Source of the DNA: Pseudomonas furukawaii
GTDB taxonomy: Bacteria; Pseudomonadota; Gammaproteobacteria; Pseudomonadales; Pseudomonadaceae
NCBI RefSeq assembly: GCF_002355475.1
Contig: NZ_AP014862.1
Location: forward strand, 5,642,001-5,706,000
Direction of reading: 5' to 3'
Length of the DNA: 64,000 bases
This document shows, piece after piece, positions 22,688 to 30,858 of this stretch. Position numbers and translations under genes: made by a program. Below the pieces are notes generated by a model. That model searched no databases and was not told where the DNA came from. It was given only the letters and a program-made list of their open reading frames with translations. How positions within the stretch are numbered: position 1 is the stretch's first letter; each line of letters opens with the position of its first letter.

Positions 22688-23983
22688 ATGCGCTCCTATA
22701 CACGCCTTCTGCTGCTGCTCAGCACCCTGCTCCTCGTGGGCAATACACTGCTGGTACTGTTCGCCGACCCCTTGAACCTGTTCGGCCTGGCCCGCCTTCC
22801 CGGGGTCAACGCCTTCAAGAACACCTACAGCGACTACACCCGTATCGCCAAGCCGATTCAGGTGGAGTGGACGGCACCCCAGCGTCTTGCACTCGGCTCG
22901 TCACGCGCGGAACTGGGTCTGCGCACGAGCAACGAAGCGTGGGCGCAGGCCTACCCGGGAACCGGGTTCAATGCGGCCCTGAGCGGGGCCAGTATTGGCG
23001 AGCTGCACGACAGCCTGGCCCATGCCATCCACACCGCCAAGCCACGCAGCGTCGTCCTGGGCATCGACTTTTTCATGTTCAGCGCCGGCAAGCCCACCCG
23101 CTATGCCTACCCCCAATTGCTGGCAGGAAAGGACGATGGCCCGATCCAGTCCGCCAACCGTCGACTCGAACAGCTGAGGCTGGCCCTGTTCAGCCCGGCG
23201 ATGACTCGCGCCAGTATCCGCACCCTGCGCAAGCAGAAGCCGATCGATGACGAGTTCCACCTCGACGGCCAGCGCAACAACCAGAGGGAGCTGCTCAAGC
23301 TGAGAGAGGACGGCTACGAGCGCGCCTTCGTGCGCTTCGAGGAAGGCTTCGCCCACAGCACATGGACGGCCTGCCAGGACAACAGGTTCAGCTATGGAGT
23401 GGCTTCTGGAAACACACTGGCGCGCTATCAGGACCTGTTGCGCATGGCGCGCGACGCGGATATCGACCTGAAGATCTTCATTTCACCAGTCCACGCACGC
23501 CTGCTGGAAACCCTGGATGCCACGGAGCTCTGGCCGGCCTTCGAGCGGTGGAAGCGCGACATCGTCGCCGCGACCGAGCACGTCAATGCAGAAGTACCCG
23601 CCGGACGCAGGCTGGAAGTGGTGGATTTCAGCGGCTACCACAGATACAGCATGGAACCCCTGCCGTTGGCGCCGAACGAGGAAATGCACTGGTACCTCGA
23701 TTCGTCCCACTACCATGAGCGACTGGGGGATCAGATGCTTCAGCAACTTTTCACAGGACTTACCGGCGAAGACGGCCAGTTCGGCGTCGCCCTGGACGGA
23801 ACAGTCCTGGACGCACACCTGGCCCGAATCCGCAGCGCCCAAACGGCCTACCGCGAAGCGCATCCCGGCCAGCAGCAGCGCCTGCGAGCGCGAGCCCAGG
23901 AGCAGCTGGAACAGCGACGCCGCTCCGGGGAACGCTGCCTGGCGCCCGGAAATCTGGAAGATCAGGCGCCAGTCACTTCCTGA
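22688..23983 (+). CDS. SGNH-hydrolase-like partner of the MBOAT acyltransferase
   Basis: A 431-residue protein with an N-terminal membrane anchor (about residues 5-26) and the rest periplasmic. Two SGNH-like signatures are visible: LALGSSRAELGL (G70-S71-S72-R73, candidate nucleophile) and YLDSSHYHERLG (D338 and H341, candidate Asp-His pair). This resembles AlgJ/AlgX and PatB-like proteins, which take acetyl from an MBOAT partner and transfer it to sugar hydroxyls. The C-terminal 50 residues are Arg/Gln-rich and probably helical. It lies 7 bases after the MBOAT gene. The acceptor is unknown. Its stop lies only six bases from the stop of the acyl-CoA dehydrogenase remnant on the other strand. 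Confidence 0.78.
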   Translation: MRSYTRLLLLLSTLLLVGNTLLVLFADPLNLFGLARLPGVNAFKNTYSDYTRIAKPIQVEWTAPQRLALGSSRAELGLRTSNEAWAQAYPGTGFNAALSGASIGELHDSLAHAIHTAKPRSVVLGIDFFMFSAGKPTRYAYPQLLAGKDDGPIQSANRRLEQLRLALFSPAMTRASIRTLRKQKPIDDEFHLDGQRNNQRELLKLREDGYERAFVRFEEGFAHSTWTACQDNRFSYGVASGNTLARYQDLLRMARDADIDLKIFISPVHARLLETLDATELWPAFERWKRDIVAATEHVNAEVPAGRRLEVVDFSGYHRYSMEPLPLAPNEEMHWYLDSSHYHERLGDQMLQQLFTGLTGEDGQFGVALDGTVLDAHLARIRSAQTAYREAHPGQQQRLRARAQEQLEQRRRSGERCLAPGNLEDQAPVTS

Positions 23984-23988
23984 CGGCG

Positions 23989-24165
23989 TCACCGCAATCC
24001 GCTGGGACTCTTGCCGAGCAGGCACCGTGCGATGATCAACAGCCGGATCTGCTGGACGCCCTCGAAGATGTCGAGGATCTTCAGATCCCACGCCCACTTT
24101 TCCAGCAGCTCATCCTCGCCATACCCCAGCCCGCGTCATCAACTCGCGAGTCCGGTCCAGCGCCA
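23989..24165 (-). pseudogene. Remnant of acyl-CoA dehydrogenase C-terminus
   Basis: On the minus strand, the frame ending at TGA 23989 reads GYGEDELLEKWAWDLKILDI, then FEGVQQIRLLIIARCLLGKS, which is the characteristic C-terminal helix of acyl-CoA dehydrogenases (usual pattern DIFEGTxQIxxLIIARxLLG). Two consecutive in-frame stops (TGA, near 24136-24141) interrupt it just upstream. The neighbouring frame supplies a possible continuation, RMALDRTRELMTRAG, so a frameshift lies near 24125-24135. No N-terminal two thirds is present. P. aeruginosa carries acyl-CoA dehydrogenase genes PA4994/PA4995 at this location, so this is best read as what remains of one of them. Confidence 0.82.
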
Positions 24166-24418
24166 TCCGGCGCCAGAGCAGAGGCCCCAACAAGGAACAA
24201 TGCAGGTCCCGCCTCCTGGAAGCCACCGGCTGCAAGCCCCTGCAGACCAGGCACTGTTTGCCGTCGAACGCACCACCCCCCCTGCGACGACGGGCGTGGG
24301 CCTGCATACGGGGACATCGCGCTCCTGGGAGGTTGAGGGCGCCGGAAGATGGGTGTCGTCGCCCCGTTCGCCCATGTCCGAGTCGAAGCGAGTGGTTCGC
24401 CCTGCAGCCAACGAACCG
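24166..24418. other. Gene-free stretch, probable decayed sequence
   Basis: Between the dehydrogenase remnant and the acyltransferase stop I find no convincing gene. Several reading frames of 60-147 codons cross it on both strands, but they are Arg/Pro/Gly-rich, lack family motifs and disagree with each other. It may hold further degraded dehydrogenase sequence too diverged to read by eye. Confidence 0.5.
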
Positions 24419-25066
24419 TCAGAGCTTGGCGCGATCCCAGCGAATACCCTGTTTGACGATGCGTGCCGGAACGCCGGCCACCACGCAGTTGCCCTCGCCA
24501 AACGCGCGACTGACAACGGAGCATGCGCCGACCACCGACTCTGGAAGCAGCACGGTGCCCTTCAGCACCTGCACGTCACGCCCGATCCAGACACGGTCGC
24601 CAATGGTGATCGGCCGGGAGGGATTGAGGCGCTCGCCACTGTGCATGTCGAGGATGGAGTGCTTGTCACCGGTACGGATCAGGATATCGGTGGACAGCAT
24701 GCAATCACGACCGATGTCGATGCTGGCCGCCTCGTCCACCAGCAGGTAGGCCCCCTCCACAGTGGTGTCCTCGCCGATGCGAATATGCTGCCCACGGGTA
24801 TCGCGCAGGTAGATCTTGCCTGAGCTGAAACGTACACGGGGGCCGATCTCGATCAGGTTGTCCTGGCCATCCAGGCGAATCTCGCAGTGACTCAGCTGGA
24901 CACCCTCGCCGATCACGAGTCGATTGTTGCGACCACCCAGCTTGATGGTGACCTTCTTCATCCCCCGCTGCGCGCAGCGGGGCAGAGTCAGGTCATTGCC
25001 GGGCTTGATGCGCAGGCGGTTCTTGTAGGCCAGATTTCGCAGGAACAGGTAGACAGGCTCGAACAT
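24419..25066 (-). CDS. Left-handed beta-helix (hexapeptide repeat) acyltransferase
   Basis: A 215-residue protein with hexapeptide repeats through residues 40-200, for example VIGEGVQLSHCEI, IRIGEDTTVEGAYLLVDE, IDIGRDCMLSTDIL, and the C-terminal ITIGDRVWIGRDVQVLKGT and VVAGVPARIVKQG typical of WbbJ/LacA-like O-acetyltransferases using acetyl-CoA. The His in IRTGDKHSI may be catalytic. It begins 9 bases after the hldE stop and so is the last gene of the msbA-to-hldE group. It is absent from this place in P. aeruginosa as I remember it. The likely acceptor is a sugar of the LPS or another surface glycan; which one cannot be told. Confidence 0.82.
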   Translation of the reverse strand: MFEPVYLFLRNLAYKNRLRIKPGNDLTLPRCAQRGMKKVTIKLGGRNNRLVIGEGVQLSHCEIRLDGQDNLIEIGPRVRFSSGKIYLRDTRGQHIRIGEDTTVEGAYLLVDEAASIDIGRDCMLSTDILIRTGDKHSILDMHSGERLNPSRPITIGDRVWIGRDVQVLKGTVLLPESVVGACSVVSRAFGEGNCVVAGVPARIVKQGIRWDRAKL

Positions 25067-25075
25067 GCGGCGGAC

Positions 25076-26500
25076 TCAGGACCGATCGAGAATCTTGTTG
25101 ACGATGGCGGTGGTGGAGCTGTTCTCCACCAGCCCCAGCACCCTCACCTCGCCGCCGTAGGCACGAACGATATCGGCCCCGACCACCTGGTCGATGCCAT
25201 AGTCCCCGCCCTTCACCAGTACATCGGGCTTGACCTCTGCGAGCAGGCGCTCGGGGGTGTCTTCGGTGAAATTGACCACCCAATCCACCGCACCCAGCCC
25301 CGCCAGGACTGCCATGCGCCGTTCAACGCTGTTGATCGGACGCCCCGGGCCTTTGAGGCGGCTGACGGATGCGTCGTCGTTGATCGCGACCACCAGGCGA
25401 TCGCCCTGGGCGCGGGCCTGTTCCAGGTAGGTCACGTGGCCGGCATGGAGAATATCGAAGCAGCCGTTGGTGAACACGATCTTCTCGCCGTGAGCGCGTG
25501 CATCCTCGATGGCCAGCAGCAGCTGGTCCAGGCTCAGGACGCCGCGCTCGGACCCCTGCTCGCGCTGCACCGCGCGGCGCAGTTCAGGCGCGCTGATGGC
25601 CGCCGTACCCAGTTTGCCGACCACGATTCCCGCAGCCAGATTGGCCAGGGCCACTGCCTGGGGCAGGTCCTCGCCAGCCGCGAGGGACGCGGCCAGCGTC
25701 GAAATGACCGTATCGCCGGCGCCCGTGACATCGAACACTTCACGGGCCCGGGCCGGCAGATGCAGGGGCGGATGCTCGGGTCGCAGCAGGGTCATGCCGT
25801 GCTCGCCCCGGGTCACCAGGAGGGCGCCGAGTTCCAGCTCCCGCATCAACTGCGCCCCCTTGGCCACCAGTTCGGCTTCGTCGGTGCAACGACCGACGAT
25901 GGCTTCGAACTCGCTGAGGTTTGGGGTGATCAGGCTGGCGCCACGGTAGATGCTGAAATCCTTGCCTTTGGGGTCGGCCAGCACGGGTACGCCTTGACGG
26001 CGTGCGGCCTGGATCAACACCTGGTGATTCTTCAGCGCTCCCTTGCCGTAATCGGAAAGCACCAGCACGCTGGCCTTGGGGAGGAGCCGCTCCACATCGG
26101 CGGCCAACGCCTCGGCGTCGGTGGCGAACGCCTCTTCGAAATCCATCCGCAGCAATTGCTGGTGGCGGCTCATGACCCGCAGCTTGACGATGGTGGGCTG
26201 CTCGTCGATGCGCTGGAAATGCACATCCACACCCGCAGCGTTGAGGCTGTCGGAAAGGCTGTCGGCCGCTTCGTCCACACCGGTGATGCCCACCAGCATG
26301 GCCGGGGCACCCAGGGCGGCGATGTTCAGCGCGACGTTGGCGGCTCCGCCGGGACGGTCCTCGATCTGATCCACCTTGACCACGGGCACCGGGGCTTCGG
26401 GGGAAATGCGCGAGGTACCGCCATGCCAGTAGCGGTCAAGCATGACGTCGCCGACCACCAGAACGGGGGCTTGATCGAATCGGGGCATGGACAGCTTCAT
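25076..26500 (-). CDS. hldE: Bifunctional heptose-7-phosphate kinase / heptose-1-phosphate adenylyltransferase
   Basis: A 474-residue fusion enzyme making ADP-heptose for the LPS inner core. The N-terminal PfkB/ribokinase domain covers about residues 1-320, with [24 protein letters not shown] and the catalytic [14 protein letters not shown]. The C-terminal cytidylyltransferase-like domain (about 340-474) has [17 protein letters not shown], containing HxGH. The ATG at 26500 with GGAG 5 bases upstream gives the same length as P. aeruginosa RfaE/HldE; a TTG six codons upstream is less likely. WaaC and WaaF, the users of its product, are encoded 20 kb away in the same window. Confidence 0.97.
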   Translation of the reverse strand: MKLSMPRFDQAPVLVVGDVMLDRYWHGGTSRISPEAPVPVVKVDQIEDRPGGAANVALNIAALGAPAMLVGITGVDEAADSLSDSLNAAGVDVHFQRIDEQPTIVKLRVMSRHQQLLRMDFEEAFATDAEALAADVERLLPKASVLVLSDYGKGALKNHQVLIQAARRQGVPVLADPKGKDFSIYRGASLITPNLSEFEAIVGRCTDEAELVAKGAQLMRELELGALLVTRGEHGMTLLRPEHPPLHLPARAREVFDVTGAGDTVISTLAASLAAGEDLPQAVALANLAAGIVVGKLGTAAISAPELRRAVQREQGSERGVLSLDQLLLAIEDARAHGEKIVFTNGCFDILHAGHVTYLEQARAQGDRLVVAINDDASVSRLKGPGRPINSVERRMAVLAGLGAVDWVVNFTEDTPERLLAEVKPDVLVKGGDYGIDQVVGADIVRAYGGEVRVLGLVENSSTTAIVNKILDRS

Positions 26501-26545
26501 GGGGTCTCCGGGCGTCAAAAACGGCGCGGATCATAACATAGCAGC

Positions 26546-27982
26546 TCAGTCGGCCCGAGGCTCCCGATCGGACTCCGGACGCACCCAGAACAACTCATGA
26601 CGACGCACGGCCTTGCGGAAGAAGTCGTCCTGGCCGACGTCTGGCCAGCGTCGCCCGGCCAGTACCCACTGGATGATCCGACGCAGGCGCTTCTTGAGTG
26701 GAAGCGGGGTCTGCAGGTCATGCTGCATGGCAAGCGCCTGTACCTTGTCCAACCGGACCGAGTCCTCCAGCACGGGGCTCCACAGCCCGTCCGCAGGCAA
26801 TGCCTCGAGCCTCGGCGGCAGGGCGATGCCACCGCCCGCCGGCCCCATCGGCCAACGATCGTTGTCGTACAGGTGGTTGGCGTAGAGCAACCGCACCGCC
26901 GGTCTCCAGCCACTGCGCCCGATTGCCTCGTCGAGGGCCCGGCTCGCCTGGATATGGTCGGGGTGCGGGTCCAGTTCGGGATGGGGCAAGACCACCACCT
27001 CGGGCCTGAAACGCCTGAGCAGGGCGGCAAGGTCGCCCACCAGGTTGTTCCAGCTGGGCACGCCATTCAGGTCGCCGGGCAAGGCCAGGGGGTTGAAACG
27101 ACGCACGGTGCGGATATCCGTCTCGCCTGATTCCAGGGAACCAAAGGCCCGCTCCGGCTCGGCGGCCATGGAGGCCAGCTGCAGGCAGTAGTACCCGAGC
27201 TGCACGCAGCGACTGGCCGGCACGCCGCCCCAAAGCGGCACCGCCAGGCTACTCCAGCTGCGCAGGCGACCTTTCAGGCGCGCTGCGGCGGCCCTGTCGA
27301 GGCCCATGCGGCAGTAGCTCCGAGCTTCGATCTCCCCCTGGGTCAGGGTCACGATGCTGGCTTCCCTGGCACGGCTATAAAGCCCGAAGGCGGCAAGCTC
27401 GGCGTCGTCCGCATGGGGCGCGATCACCATCAGGCGTCGAGCGGCATAATCCGGATTGCGGAAGGCATAGAGCCGAACCTCGGGGGCCAGTCGACAAAAG
27501 CGCCCCCGCAATCCAAGCCGTCCTTCACGAACCGCGGGAGCCAGGCCGGACAGGTTCAGGTAGCGAAGCCCCTCCAGGCTGCGCTCGAAATCCTGTCGAT
27601 CGAGGCACTGGCCATCGTCGACCAGGACATGCGGGTCGAGCCAGCGCCCCACCCAGGAACCACGAACCCGCACCTCCAGGAACAGGGTATCGGCATCGGC
27701 GGGCAATGCGTCGTCCGCCAGCACGAGTCGCCCGCTCTCCAGGACGCCCGGCAGGACTATCACACCCTCGGGGAAGCGGTAACGGTAGTCCGCCCGAGGG
27801 GAATAGAAGAGGTGGTCGGCGAACCAGGCCTCATGGGCGATCCAGGCCAGCAGGAGCAGCACCGGCAGGCTGTTCCAGCCCGCGAACCAGTCCAGCGCGA
27901 CCAGGACCGGAAGCGCCACCACCATGACCAGACGTTTGTTGCGCCGATGACGGCGCAGCAAGCGCTGTTTGCGTGTTTCCAT
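26546..27982 (-). CDS. dnpA: PIG-L family de-N-acetylase (DnpA-like)
   Basis: A 478-residue protein with an N-terminal membrane region (two hydrophobic segments, about residues 17-53) and a PIG-L/LmbE metallo-deacetylase domain from about residue 185. Zinc-binding motifs are LMVIAPHADDAELAAFG and LPHPELDPHPDHIQASRA. In P. aeruginosa the gene at this place, PA5002 (dnpA), encodes a de-N-acetylase affecting fluoroquinolone tolerance and is thought to act on a surface glycan; its substrate remains unsettled. It starts 4 bases after the mig-14-like stop and lies 45 bases before hldE. The assignment rests on motifs plus conserved neighbourhood. Confidence 0.88.
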   Translation of the reverse strand: METRKQRLLRRHRRNKRLVMVVALPVLVALDWFAGWNSLPVLLLLAWIAHEAWFADHLFYSPRADYRYRFPEGVIVLPGVLESGRLVLADDALPADADTLFLEVRVRGSWVGRWLDPHVLVDDGQCLDRQDFERSLEGLRYLNLSGLAPAVREGRLGLRGRFCRLAPEVRLYAFRNPDYAARRLMVIAPHADDAELAAFGLYSRAREASIVTLTQGEIEARSYCRMGLDRAAAARLKGRLRSWSSLAVPLWGGVPASRCVQLGYYCLQLASMAAEPERAFGSLESGETDIRTVRRFNPLALPGDLNGVPSWNNLVGDLAALLRRFRPEVVVLPHPELDPHPDHIQASRALDEAIGRSGWRPAVRLLYANHLYDNDRWPMGPAGGGIALPPRLEALPADGLWSPVLEDSVRLDKVQALAMQHDLQTPLPLKKRLRRIIQWVLAGRRWPDVGQDDFFRKAVRRHELFWVRPESDREPRAD

Positions 27983-27986
27983 TCAC

Positions 27987-28883
27987 TTACACCCGAAATG
28001 CGGCAACCCGGTTGCACCAACGATCCTTGTATTCACGATCAGCCCGGCCGAAGGAGTAGCGCAATGCCTTGTTTCTTAAACGTGCGTCTTCCCACGCCGC
28101 TTGGGTATTGAGGAAGCTGAGAACGCTGCCTGGGCTCAGATGGTGCGCGGCAGGGTCGACCCCACCATTGACGTACTCGTAACTGATCCAGCCCGGAGAC
28201 TCGGCCCTGTAGAGCACCTGAACGGCGATGGGCGCACCGCCCAACAGGAGCACGGAACCGCTGAGGAACGCCCGCAGGAGACCGAATACCTCCTCGAGAT
28301 GCCCTTTCCCTGGCACCTCGAACCCCCAGCGCCGCTCGAACAGTTCGGTGTAGATGTCGGCAAATTCGGTCGGGCTGTAGTCCGAGACCGGACGCACCTC
28401 ACCACCGGCCTCCTCGAACAGACGAAGCTCGCGACGCTGGTTGTAGCGGAACTTCTTCGACCACTCCTCCGGAGCACGAGCCAGCGCCAACTGTTCCTTC
28501 TGCTGGCGCAAGCCACTGAAGCCGGTGCGGTTCAATTCGGAGAGGTAGCCCACCTCATGACGCAGGGGGGCACCCGCGCCCGGTGCCACCGGAAGGATGA
28601 CCTCGGCATTACCCAGGTCGAACAGGTTTCGCTGGCCACATCGCTTCAGCGCGCGCCTGGACAAGGCCAGGTGGCGTCCCCAAGCAGGAATGGCCGCCTG
28701 AAGCTCGCCACGGGCGGGGTAGCCAAGGTAACGCACTGGAATCCCGGCCAACGCGGACAGCCGCTCGACCACCTGGGGATGGGTGATGACACTGCCGCCG
28801 AAGCGGTCCCATGCAGCCTGGTAGGCCGCCGCATCCAGCGGTCGCCAACCCTGCTCACGATAAAACCGGAAACTCTTGAACAC
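27987..28883 (-). CDS. mig-14: Mig-14 family protein
   Basis: A 298-residue protein of the Mig-14 family (PF07395), related to the GNAT-like fold that also includes FemAB-type transferases. Segments such as WSKKFRYNQRRELRLFEEAG, EFADIYTELFERRWGFEVPG and GWISYEYVNGGVDPAAHHLS are family-like. In Salmonella and P. aeruginosa, Mig-14 is an inner-membrane-associated protein needed for resistance to antimicrobial peptides; its reaction is not defined. I chose GTG at 28883, with AAGG 7 bases upstream; the longer frame would overlap the end of msbA. It lies 58 bases after msbA and immediately before the de-N-acetylase. Confidence 0.88.
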   Translation of the reverse strand: MFKSFRFYREQGWRPLDAAAYQAAWDRFGGSVITHPQVVERLSALAGIPVRYLGYPARGELQAAIPAWGRHLALSRRALKRCGQRNLFDLGNAEVILPVAPGAGAPLRHEVGYLSELNRTGFSGLRQQKEQLALARAPEEWSKKFRYNQRRELRLFEEAGGEVRPVSDYSPTEFADIYTELFERRWGFEVPGKGHLEEVFGLLRAFLSGSVLLLGGAPIAVQVLYRAESPGWISYEYVNGGVDPAAHHLSPGSVLSFLNTQAAWEDARLRNKALRYSFGRADREYKDRWCNRVAAFRV

Positions 28884-28941
28884 ATCCTTACCTTGTCGGG
28901 CACAGGCCCGGTGCATCCTTGTACCAGGGGTGGCGCCTGGC

Positions 28942-30750
28942 TCAGCTCGCCTGGTGCTGAGCCTCCTCGGTGAACTGGTTGGCATGCAGGCGGGCGTAGT
29001 AGCCATTCAGGGCCAGCAATTCGCTGTGAGTGCCACGCTCGACGATCCGCCCCTGGTCCATCACCAGGATCAGATCGGCCTTCTCGATGGTGGACAATCG
29101 GTGAGCGATCACCAGGGTCGTGCGACCGGTCATGACGCGGTCCAGTGCAGCCTGGATATGCCGCTCGGACTCGGTATCCAGGGCGGAAGTGGCCTCGTCC
29201 AGCACCAGCACCGGTGCGTTCTTCAGCAGCGCCCGGGCAATCGCCAGACGCTGGCGCTGGCCGCCGGAGAGCAGCACGCCGTTCTCCCCCACTTCGGTAT
29301 CGAAGCCCCGGGGCAGCTTGTCGACGAACTCCCGGGCGTACGCCGCCTCGGCCGCCCGCTCGATGTCCTCGCGCGGCGCTCCGGCCAGATCGCCGTAGGC
29401 GATGTTGTTGGCCACCGAGTCATTGAACAGGGTCACCTGCTGGGTCACCAGGGCGATGTGGCGACGGAGGTTGCGCAGGCGATAGTCCTCGATGTCGACG
29501 CCATCCAGCAGGATGTCACCCTGCTCATGGTGGTAGAAACGGGGTATCAGGTTGGCCAGGGTGGACTTGCCGCTCCCCGAGCGCCCCACCAGTGCGACCA
29601 TCTGGCCCGGCTCGGCCACGAAACTCACATCCTGCAGTACGGGCTTTTCGGTTCCGGGGTACTGGAAGCTGAGGTTACGCACCTCCAGCCGACCCTCGGT
29701 GCGCTCACGCTCGACGGTGCCCCTATCCACCTCGGGCGCCTCGTCCAGTTGCTCGAAGATGCTTTCGGCGCCTGCCACACCGCGCTGCACAGTGGAGCTG
29801 ACCTCGGACAGTTGGCGAATCGGCTTGGGCAGCAAGCCCGCCGCCGTGATATAGGCCACCAGGTCCCCCGCACTGGCATCGCCGCGAAGGAAGAGGACCA
29901 GGAACATCAACGCAGCCATGCCCGTGTAGATGACCAACTGCAGCATCGGGGTATAGACCGCCGAGGTCTTGGTCATGCGCAATTGCTTGTGGGTATTGTC
30001 CTCGCTGGCGCGCTTGAAACGGTCGGACTCGTAGGGCTCGCCGCCAAAGCTGCGTACCACTCGATACCCCTGGATGGTTTCGGACGCCACATGGGTAACG
30101 TCCCCCATGGCGACCTGGATCTTCTTGCTCTGCTTGCGGAACTTGCGACTGGCGCTGCTGACCATCAGCGCGATCAGCGGCAGGATGGCCACCATCACCA
30201 GGGTCAGCTTCCAGTTCATCCACAGGAGGTAGCCGAACAGGAAGATCACCGTCAGCCCTTCGCGGATCACCACCTTGATGGCATCGGTGGCCGCGCCGGT
30301 GACCATGGTCACGTTGAAGGTGATTCGGGAAATCAGGTGACCGGAGTTGTGGTTGTCGAAATAGCGATTGGGCAGGGACAGCAGGCTGTCGAACAACGCG
30401 AGGCGAAGGTCGTGCACCAGGCCAAGGGAAACCTTGGCCAGGAAATAGTTGCCCAGATAGGAACCCAGCCCCTGCCACGCGGCGATCAGGATGATGAGCA
30501 ACGGAACCGCCTGCAGGAGCTTCAGGTGTTCCAGGTAGGGAACATCGGGAAACAGGACGGCATCCGGATTACTGAGCCCATCCACGAAGTACTTGAGGAT
30601 GCCCGCCAGCATCGGCTGGGTGGAGGCGAAGATGATGTAGCCGACGATGCTGATCAGAAAAAAGCCGACATAGGGTCGGACATAACCCAGCAGGCGGAAG
30701 TAGATCTTCAGGCTGGAAGGGCGGGAGACTTCGGAGTGCTGCTCGGACAT
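28942..30750 (-). CDS. msbA: Lipid A export ATP-binding/permease protein
   Basis: A 602-residue half-size ABC exporter that flips lipid A-core across the inner membrane. Residues 1-330 hold six membrane helices; the nucleotide-binding domain follows with Walker A GRSGSGKST, signature LLSGGQRQRLAIARAL, Walker B VLVLDEATSALD and the H-loop LVIAHRLSTI. The coupling region near IQGYRVVRSFGGEPYE matches MsbA. It is divergent from waaL, with a 99-base gap that contains a possible -10 element TAAAAT at 30815-30820 for the plus strand. It leads the minus-strand group msbA, mig-14, dnpA, hldE and the hexapeptide acyltransferase. Confidence 0.97.
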   Translation of the reverse strand: MSEQHSEVSRPSSLKIYFRLLGYVRPYVGFFLISIVGYIIFASTQPMLAGILKYFVDGLSNPDAVLFPDVPYLEHLKLLQAVPLLIILIAAWQGLGSYLGNYFLAKVSLGLVHDLRLALFDSLLSLPNRYFDNHNSGHLISRITFNVTMVTGAATDAIKVVIREGLTVIFLFGYLLWMNWKLTLVMVAILPLIALMVSSASRKFRKQSKKIQVAMGDVTHVASETIQGYRVVRSFGGEPYESDRFKRASEDNTHKQLRMTKTSAVYTPMLQLVIYTGMAALMFLVLFLRGDASAGDLVAYITAAGLLPKPIRQLSEVSSTVQRGVAGAESIFEQLDEAPEVDRGTVERERTEGRLEVRNLSFQYPGTEKPVLQDVSFVAEPGQMVALVGRSGSGKSTLANLIPRFYHHEQGDILLDGVDIEDYRLRNLRRHIALVTQQVTLFNDSVANNIAYGDLAGAPREDIERAAEAAYAREFVDKLPRGFDTEVGENGVLLSGGQRQRLAIARALLKNAPVLVLDEATSALDTESERHIQAALDRVMTGRTTLVIAHRLSTIEKADLILVMDQGRIVERGTHSELLALNGYYARLHANQFTEEAQHQAS

Positions 30751-30858
30751 GCGCTTGCGCTTCAGACGTAGCCGAAAAGGCGCTGGATCTTAGCACAGGG
30801 CAAGGTCGTTCCAGTAAAATGCGCGCTTTAACCGACCGGAACACTCCACTTGAACAAC

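Noticed and set aside
24081-24524. 147-codon minus-strand frame over the gap and the acyltransferase end
   Set aside because: It runs across the real acyltransferase stop and over the dehydrogenase remnant in a different frame, with Arg/Gly-rich, motif-free translation.
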